Of a DNA stretch of 43,967 nt, positions 1-9,900 are shown piece after piece. The position numbers were made by a program, and so were the translations under genes. This stretch comes from Comamonadaceae bacterium (GTDB lineage: Bacteria; Pseudomonadota; Gammaproteobacteria; Burkholderiales; Burkholderiaceae_C), in contig JAIXRJ010000050.1 in NCBI GenBank assembly GCA_027485235.1, positions 1-43,967 of the forward strand. Direction: 5' to 3'. Below the pieces are notes generated by a model that was not told the origin of the DNA, made no database searches, and was given only the letters and a program-made list of their open reading frames with translations. How positions within the stretch are numbered: position 1 is the first letter of the stretch; each line of letters opens with the position of its first letter.

Positions 1-3000
1 ACCTTGAGCAACTTCCAGGGCTCGGGCACCACCTACACCGCCACCTTCACGCCCAACACCAACAGCTCGGTGGACGGCGTGGTCAGCGTCGCCTCCAGCA
101 AATTCACAGACGCGGCGGGCAACCAAAACACCGACGGCTCGGACGCCAACAACAAAGTGACCCACACGGTGGACACCAGCGTGCCCACCATCGCCATCAG
201 CAGCAACAAAACCACCCTCAAAGTGGGCGACACCGCCACCGTCACCTTCACCCTGAGCGAAGCCTCCAACGACTTCACCTCGGCCGACGTCACCGTCACC
301 GGCGGCACCCTGAGCGGCTTCACGGGCAGTGGTACGTCTTACACGGCCACCTTCACACCCACTGCAGGCTCATCCGCCGACAGCGTGGTCAGCGTGGCCA
401 GCAGCAAATTTGCAGATGCCGCAGGCAACCAAAACGCCGACGGGTCTGACGCCAACAACAAGGTCACCATGACCACCGACACGGTGCCGCCGACCATTGC
501 CATCACCAGCAATAAAACGACCCTCAAGTCGGGTGACACCGCCACCATCACCTTCACCTTGAGTGACGCCAGTGTGGATTTCACTGACACCGACGTCACC
601 GTCAGTGGTGGCACTCTGAGCAACTTCAGCGGCTCGGGCAAAGACTACACCGCCACCTTCACACCCACCTCAGGCAGCACAGCCGACAGCGTGGTCAGCG
701 TCGCCAGCAACAAATTCAGTGACCCCAACGGCAACTTCAACGCCGACGGGGCCGATGCCAACAACACGGTCACCATGGGCACCGATGCCAAGACCCCCAC
801 GGTCGCCATCACCAGCGACAAGAGCACCCTGAAGGCGGGCGAAACCGCCACCATCACCTTCACCCTGAGTGAAACGGCCACCGACTTCACGGCCGCCGAC
901 GTCGCTGTCACAGGCGGCACCCTGAGCAACTTCACCGGCTCAGGCACCAGCTACACCGCCACCTTCACGCCCACAGCGGGCTCTACGGGCGACGGCACCA
1001 TCAGCGTCGCCTCGGACAAATTCAGCGATGCCGCGGGCAACCTGAACAAAGACGGGGCCGAGGCCAACAACACGCTGACCATTGCCAGCGACACGGCCAC
1101 CCCCAGCATCGCCATCAGCACCGACAAATCCACCATCGGTGCCAATGGCACAGCCACCATCACCTTCACCCTGTCCAAGGCCAGCACCGACTTCGCCCAA
1201 AGCGATGTCACCGTCAGTGGCGGCACCTTGAGCAACTTCAGCGGCTCGGGCACCAGCTACACCGCCACCTTCACCCCATCGTCGGGCTCCAGCAGCGGCT
1301 CGGTCAGCGTGGCCAGCAACAAATTCACCGACAGTGCGGGCAACGCCAACGCAGACGGAAGCGATGCCAACAACACCGCCACCATCACGGTGGACAACAC
1401 ACCGCCCACCATCGCGATCACCAGTGACAAGAGCACGCTGAAGGTGGGCGAAACCGCCACCATCACCTTCACCTTGAGTGAAGTGGCCACCGACTTCACC
1501 AGCGCCGACGTCACCGTCAGCGGCGGCACGCTGACCAACTTCAGCGGCAGTGGCACCAGCTACACCGCCACCTTCACGCCCACGGCAGGCAGCACCACCA
1601 ACGGCGTCATCAGTGTGGCCAGCAACCAGTTCAGCGATCCCAACGGCAACGCCAACGCCGACGGTGCCGAGGCCAACAACACCCTGACCCTCACCACCGA
1701 CACGGTGCCCCCAACGATTGCCATCACCAGCGACAAAGCCACCCTGAAGGCCGGTGAGACCGCCACCATCACCTTCACTCTGAGCGAAGCGTCCACCGAC
1801 TTCACCTCGGCCGACGTCAACGTCACCAATGGCACCCTGAGCAACTTCACGGGCAGTGGCACAAGCTACACCGCCACCTTCACCCCCACGGCGGGCTCCA
1901 CCAGCACCGGCACCATCAGCGTCGCCTCCGACACCTTCAAGGACGCCGCAGGCAACCTCAACAAAGACGGGTCGGATGCCAACAACAGCCTGAGCATTGC
2001 CAGCGACACCGCGCCGCCCAACATCTCGATCACCAGCGACAAAACCAGCCTCAAGGCCGGTGACACCGCCACCATCACCTTCACGCTGACCAAGGCCAGC
2101 ACCGACTTTGCCGCCAGCGACGTCACCGTCTCTGGCGGCACCTTGAGCAACTTCACCGGCTCGGGCACCAGCTACACCGCCACCTTCACGCCGACTGCGG
2201 GGTCGACCGCCAACAGCACCGTCAGCGTGGCCAACAACAAGTTCAGCGACTCGGCAGGCAACTTCAACCAAGACGGCTCCGAGGCCAACAACCTGGTCAC
2301 CATGACCACCGACACGGCACTGCCAACGATTGCCATCACCAGCGACAAAACCGCCTTGAAAGCCGGCGAGACTGCCACCATCACCTTCACCATCAGCGAA
2401 TCGGTGACCGACTTCACTGAGGCCGACACCGTGGTCGCCGGTGGCACCTTGAGCAACTTCCAGGGCTCGGGCACCACCTACACCGCCACCTTCACGCCCA
2501 CCGCAGGCTCTACTGCAGACGGCGTGGTCAGCGTGGCCTCCAGCAAATTCACTGACGCAGCGGGCAACCAAAACACCGACGGCTCGGACGCCAACAACAA
2601 AGTGACCCACACGGTGGACACCGCGCTGCCCACGATTGCCATCAGCAGCGACAAGAGCACGCTCAAGATTGGCGAGACGGCCACCATCACCTTCACCCTC
2701 AGTGAGTCCGCCAGCGACTTCACCAGCGCCGATGTGGTGGTCTCCGGGGGCACCTTGAGCAACTTCACTGGCTCGGGCAAGGACTACACCGCCACCTTCA
2801 CACCCACTGCAGGCTCATCGGCCGACAGCGTGGTCAGTGTGGCAAGCAGCAAATTTGCAGACGCTGCGGGCAACCAAAACGCCGACGGGTCAGAAGCCAA
2901 CAACAAGGTCACCATGACCACCGACACGGCGGCCCCCACGATGGCCATCAGCAGCGATAAAACCACCCTCAAAGCGGGCGAGACGGCCACCATCACCTTC

Positions 3001-3920
3001 ACCGTCAGCGAAAGCGTCACCGACTTCGCCGAAGCCGACTTGGTCGTGACCGGCGGCACGCTCTCCAACTTCAGTGGCAGTGGCACCACCTACACCGCCA
3101 CCTTCACGCCCACGGCCGCGTCCACCACCGACGCTGTGGTGAGCGTGGCCAGCAACAAGTTGAGCGACGCCCTGGGCAACCAAAACACCGACGGGTCAGA
3201 CGCCAACAACAAAGTCACCATGACGGCTGACACCGTGCGGCCCACCATCGCCATCACACGCGCTGGCAGCGGCACCGTGGGCGCAGCGGGCGACACCATC
3301 ACCTTCACCCTGAGTGAAGCCAGCACCGACTTCACCGCAGACGATGTTGATCTCTCCAGCGGCACGCTGAGCAACTTCTCCGGCTCGGGCACCACCTTCA
3401 CCGCCACCTTTGTGCCCAGCGCCAACACCGCGACCAACGTCACCCTCGGTGTGGCTAGCGACAAGTTCAGCGATGCAGCCGGCAACCTCAACAAAGACAC
3501 CTATGCCCCCAACGTGTCAGGCACCACCGAAGAAAGCAACAACCTGCTGAGTTTTGCGAGCGACAGCGTCTCCCCCACCATTGCCATCACACGCAACGGC
3601 ACGGGCACCCTGGGTGTCAACGGCTCAAGCACCGAAACCATCACCTTCACCCTGAGTGAGGCCTCCAGCGACTTCACCTTGGCCGACATCGACGTCACCG
3701 GTGGTGCGATGAGCAACTTTGCACAAAGCGGCACCAACCCCTTGGCGTACACCGCCACCTTCACCCCGCAAGCGGGTGCGACAGGCACAGGCACCATCGG
3801 TGTGGATGCCGCCAAATTCAAAGACGCGGGTGGCAACTTCAACAAAGACACTTACAAAACCGGCGTCAGCGGCACCGTCAGCGAGACCAACAACACCGTG
3901 TCCGTGCCCTACGAGAACCC
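1..3920 (+). repeat. Tandem array of ~306-bp Ig-like coding repeats in adhesin A
   Basis: One partial and twelve full coding repeats run head to tail. Ten have a period close to 306 bp; the last two (from about 3240 and 3570) are longer and carry a DTYxxxVSGT insert near the end. Parts are nearly identical in DNA, for example the segment ending CACACGGTGGACACC near 160-177 and again near 2605-2622. That implies recent duplication or gene conversion rather than constraint on protein sequence alone. Confidence 0.9.
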
Positions 3921-6900
3921 CGCACCGACCACCACGGTCAGCTTCACCAGCATGACCAAGGACACCGGCATCAACGAAAACACCGCAGACTGGACAACGG
4001 CCAACACCAGCGCCGGTCGCTTGATCTCGGGCGCGATCAGCGCCCCGCTGGTCTCGGGCGAAACCGTCAAAGTCTTCAGCAACGGCACCCTGATTGGCAC
4101 GGCCGTGGTCAGTGGCACCCAGTGGGAGATCACCGACAACGCAGGCTACGGCACCAGCGCCAGCTGGACCTACACCGCCAAAGTGGTCAACGCCAGCGCC
4201 GACGGCGCGCTGGCCACACAGGTGGTCAACACCGATCTGAGCGGAACTGCCCCGGTCATCACCAGCGTCATCAGCTCAAGCAACACCAATCTTTCATCTG
4301 TCAATTATCTGGATGGATACACGCTCAACACCAACAATCTCGTCGTGGGTGGAGATGGGTATTCAGCAGCCAATTGGGCGGTGATCAACAGCGCTAACAC
4401 GCAGTACCTCAACTCGGCGCTGACGAACACCATCACCTCCGGGCCATATGGTGTGGACGCCGGGTTCAATTCATTCACTTTGGTGGAAGATGCCGACGGT
4501 GCTCTGTACAGAACCCAAAATCCGACGGGTACTGGAAGCCTGGTTTACATGGCTTCAACCAACCCCATGACCATGGTCCAAGGGCAAACATACCAATTCT
4601 CTTTTGATGCTGCGATGACCTCGAATGCCAATGCGGTCGCAACTCAACTCAAGTGGGTGCTCCTTGACACCACGAACACATACGTTAGCGACTTAACACC
4701 CTGGTACACCACAGGTGGCACGGGTGCCTTGGCCGATGCCGTCACACTGACGCAAACGCTGAAGCAATATGGCTCCACCTTCACCAGTTCATTGGCCTCA
4801 GGTCAATACAAGTTGGCACTGGCGTGGGACAACGCTGGCGGCATTGCCAAAGACGTCATCATGGACCGTTTGTTCCTGGGTTGGGTCAACGACTCGGTCG
4901 ATCCAGTCAAGGCGGTGTATGGAACCGGGACACCCGGAGACATTGTTTATGTTTACGACAACGCGGTGCAGGTCGCGAGCACGGTGGTCGCTGCCGACGG
5001 GAATTGGTCAGTCAATCAGCCCAATTCGGTCAAGGGGACCAACACCTTTGCGGCCTATTCTGTAGACCCCAACGGTAACCAAAGTGCGCTGTCCAACACG
5101 TTCACCGTCAATGCACAAGCCACTGAATTGCTGACGAACGGCAACTTCGCTTCAGGCAACAGTGGCTTCACCACCGGAGCGACCAGAAACACCGCATACA
5201 ACGCCACCGCAGGTTCTGCCAGCGTGATCTGGAACCAGGTCAATGCTCAGGTGTACAACGTGGATGGCACTTACTCGGCCAACAACGCCATTGTCACCAC
5301 CACCACCACGAAGGCAGCGACAACGCTTACAAATGCAAGCACCGGAGACACATTGGTCTGGAGCACCAAATATGCATCGACCACAAATAGCCAAGCGAAC
5401 CCTGATGGAGCCATGACGGGTAATGTCTTGTACGGCAGCTTGGGATCTACTGCGACCACGGTGATGTGGTCCCAATCAGTGACTGTTGAGGCTGGGAAGA
5501 CCTACACCTTTGCGTTCGACTACAACCAGTTCAACACGAACATGACACTGAATTTGGGCGACATGGTCGTGCCTTTCACGAGCATCAACACGACAAGCAA
5601 CTTGGAGGCGGGTCACTTCACGGCGACATTTGTGGCTGGTGGTGCTGCGGGGACCACCCGCACGATCCCCATCAGCATCAGTGGTAAGGGTGTAAATTCG
5701 ATGTACTACGGCGACTATGCACTGGACAACATCAGCCTTCTTGCCAACCTGAACGCCGCTGACGGCAACCTTGCCACCCCCGGAACCTTGGCAGGCAACG
5801 CCAGTGCCAACAACCTCAACTACACACAAGGGAACTTGTCCAGCATGGCGGGCGACGATGTCATCACCGCCACCAGCACCAGTCTGCCCGCTGTCTTGGC
5901 CGCAGGCGGTCTGATCGACGGCGGCTCGGGTGTGGACCGGCTCAAGCTGCTCAGCGGCACCAAGCTCAGCTTGCCCGATCTGACCGAGACCCAAACCGTG
6001 GTGGCCTTGCAAGAGATCGAAGTGTTCGAGATGCAAGGCAACTCCAACATCGAGATCAACGCCAACAACGTGCTGTCTTTGGGTGGCACTGAATTGGTGG
6101 GCTACAACTTCACGGCCACCACAGGCGGGGCCAGCAGCACCAGCAGCACCGGCAAGGTGCAAATGGTGGTCTTGGGTACCACCACCGACACCCTGGGCCT
6201 GGCGGGCCTGGCCACCGACGGCCTGGGCAGCAACACCGGCACCCTGGGCGGCATCTGGGTGGCCAAGGGCTCGGTCACCATCGCCGGCCAAAGCTACAAA
6301 GTGTTTGACCACAGCACCACCAACGCCCAATTGCTGGTCGATGTGGACGTGAACGTGCTGCAAGAGGTGGTCACCTTCAACAGCATGACCAAGGACAGCG
6401 GCATCGTCAGCAACGGCAACTGGACCACCGACAACGTGAGCGCTGGCCGCCTGGTCTCGGGCAGCATCTCGGGCGATCTGGTCGAGGGCGACGTGGTCAA
6501 GGTCTATGCCAACGGCACCCTGATCGGCACCGCTACCGTCAGCGGCAACCAGTGGGAGATCACCGACCTCAACGGCTACAGCGCCAACTGGGTCTACACC
6601 GCCAACGTGACCCGTGCCAACGGCACCGACGGCCCGACAGCCACCCAAAACGTGGTGATGGACGTGACCCCCGACGCCGCCCCCGTCATCACCGCCGTGA
6701 CCGATTCGGCTGCAGCCGGCATCGTCCACAACGGCAGCACCTACAAGACGCTGTCCAGCGTCAGCGGCACCGGCATTGCCGGCTCGGTGGTCTATGTGTA
6801 CGACAACTCGGCAGGCAACTGCGTGGGCTCGGCCACCGTGGCCGCAGGCGGCACCTGGACGCTCTCCGGCCTGAACGTCGGCGGCGGCAGCAACACCTTT

Positions 6901-9900
6901 GCCGCCCGCACGGCTGACATCAACGGCAACCAAAGCCCACTGTCCAACCTGTGGACGGTGACGGCAGCGGCCACCAGCTTGCTGCCCAATGCGGACTTGT
7001 CCAGTGGCAACACGGGCTTCTCGTCCACACTGACCAACATTGCCACCAACCCCATCGTCGGGGCCACCGACCAGTACGCCATCTTGAGCCTGGCCAACGC
7101 CAACAGCGTCAGCACGCCCACAGCCAACGTGACCACCACGACCACCAGCGCCACCACCAGCTACACCCATGGCACTTGGAGCAAGCGCTTTGTGGGGGGT
7201 ACAACCCGAACAAGTGTGGCCGGTAACCCCGACGGCACCATGTCGGGCAATGTCTTCATTGGCCAGGTCAGCACGGGTGACAAGACCATCTGGTCCAACC
7301 CGCAGGTGGTAGAGGCGGGCAAGACCTACATCTTCAGCCTGGACTACTCAAACATCGACGCTTCCGCCAAAGAGCTGTATGCCGTCATCGACGGGGTCAA
7401 CATCCCCTTTGTGACCAATGCTTTCGAGTCGGGTCACTTCACCGCCACCTATGTGGCCACCAGCAGCAAGACGGTCACTTTCTCTTTGGGCATGAGCAAC
7501 ACCGATGCAGCGGGCTCGGGTGGCGACTTCATCCTGGACAACCTGGTGGTGGGCTTGGCCACACCAGCGACCGACGGCAGTCTGGTGGCTGGCAACTTCT
7601 TGACCGCCACCGCCAACGCCGACACCATGACCTTCAACGGCGGCGCACTCGACACCCTGGCCAGCAACGACACCATCACCGCCACCAGCACCGACTTGCA
7701 AAGCCAGCTGGCCAAGGGCGCACTGCTCAGCGGCGGCGCGGGGGTGGACACCATCAAGCTGCAGGCCAACACCAGCCTCGACCTGGTGGCCCTCACGCAG
7801 GTGCAAACCGTGCGTCCCCTGCAAGAGATCGAGGTCTTCCAGCTGCAAGGCGGCTCCACGCTCAAGCTCAACGTCAACAACGTGCTGTCTTTGGGTGGCA
7901 CCGAGCTGAGCGGCTTCAGCTTTGCCAGCACCACCGGCGGCACCAGCACCAGCAGCACCGGCAAGGTGCAGCTGGTGGTCAACGCCACCAGCACCGACCA
8001 GGTCATCATGCAAGAGCTGGCCACCGACGGCCTGGGCAGCAACACCGGCACCCTGGTGGGCGCTTGGGTGGCCAAGGGCCAAGTCACCTTGAGCGGCACG
8101 ACCTACAACGTGTATGACCACAGCACCACCCAGGCGCAGCTGCTGGTCAACACCGAGCCCACGGTGGAGCAAGACGCGCTCAGCTTCACCAGCATGACCA
8201 AAGACAGCGGTGTGGCGGGCAACAACAACGACTGGATCACCGCCGACGGCAGCGCCGGGCGCTTGCTCTCGGGCAGCCTCAAGACCGAGCTGGACGCAGG
8301 CCAACAGGTCAAGGTCTATGCCAACGGCACCTTGATCGGCACCGCCACCGTCAGCGGCAACAAGTGGGAGATCACCGACACCAACGCCTTCAGCAGCAAC
8401 TGGGTGTACACCGCCGAGATCGTCGATGCCAGTGGCACCGCCGTCAGCCCCAAGGCGCAACAAAAGGTGATTGGCGACATCTCTGCCGACGGCTCGCTCA
8501 CCGAAGTGGCCCCGGTGATCACCGGCGTCACCGACGCGAACTCGGCCAGCATCGCCCACAACGGCAGCACCAGCAGTGCACTGCTGGAAGTCAGGGGCAC
8601 AGGCCAGCCTGGCCATGTGATCTATCTGTACGACAACACCGCCAGTGTCTTGGTGGGCACCACTACGGTGGACGCCAGTGGCAACTGGCGGGTCGACGGT
8701 CTGAGCAAGCTGACCGAGGCCAACCACGTCTTTGCCGCGCAGCAGATGGACAAGAGCGGCAGCCACAGCAGCTATTCCAATCTGTGGGCTGTGACGGCCA
8801 CCCCCAGCATGTCCTTTGACGGCAACTTCGGCACCTTCAACAACACCAGTTTTGCCGTACCAGGCACCAACATTTACTCCGGAACTCCGGATGTGTTCGC
8901 AGTCGCATACGCCGACTTGCCAACAGGCACCATCGCCAGCCCGGCTGGAGGCTCCTTCTTGTCGCAGGTGTATGTGCCAGCCAGCAACCCGACCGATGAA
9001 AGAACCACCTTCACCTTGAACAACATCGTGGCAGGTGAGACCTACACCATGACTTACTACGCATCGGTGATCGGTTGGATCAACACCAACAGCTTCTGGT
9101 ACGAATCAGGCCAGTGGACCTTCAAAGCAGTCAATGCCGATGGCTCGCTCACCGATCTGACCCAAGGGGCCATGCTGGACAAACGCGTGACGGGCACCGC
9201 CAACAAATGGGTGCAAGAGACGGTGTCCTTCACCGCCACCGCGACCAACATGACCATCGTCATGGGGGTGAATGCCACCACCAACATCGGTTCGCGCATG
9301 GGCCTGGACGGGCTGACGATTGGGCTGAGCACGGCGAAAAACCCGGTGGACGGCTCTTTGACTGCTGGCGGCATGGGCGGCGCCACGCCCAACGACGACA
9401 GCCTGGCCTATGTGGGCGGCACGCTCAGCTCTTTGGCGGGCAAAGACACCATCACCGCCACCACCAGCTTGGCCAAGCAGTTGGCGGCGGGCGGCCTGAT
9501 CGACGGCGGCCCCGGGCTGGACACCCTCAAGCTGGACGCCGGCATTGTCTTGAACCTGGAAGCCATCACCAGCACCCAGACGGTCTCGCCCATCCGGCAG
9601 GTGGAGGTGTTCCAGCTGCAGGGCAACTCCAAGCTCAGCATGTCGGCCAACGATGTGCTGAGCCTGGGCGGCTCGGGCATGACCGATCTGAGCTTTGCCT
9701 CGACCAGCCAGACCGCTTCGGGCGGCGTGGCGGCCACGGGCTCGACCAGCAGCACCGGCAAGGTGCAGTTTGTGGTCAACGGCACCAGCACCGACCAGTT
9801 CTACCTGTCCGAGCTGGCCACCGATGGGGTCACCGCCGCCAGCGGCGGCCAGGGCAACACCGGCCTGGCCGGCACCTGGTCCTACAAAGGCACCACCACG

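Noticed and set aside
940..2610. 556-codon minus-strand open frame opposite the adhesin A Ig array, and similar long antisense frames at 5476-7170, 7348-8766, 19480-22359 and 22537-24378
   Set aside because: They mirror the repeat period and the GC-rich codon bias of the adhesin frame. Their products are low-complexity Gly/Val/Ala/Arg strings with no domain motifs.
1..3920. Regular repeats resembling a CRISPR array
   Set aside because: The 306-bp period is protein-coding with no short identical repeats separated by unique spacers; it is a tandem Ig array.
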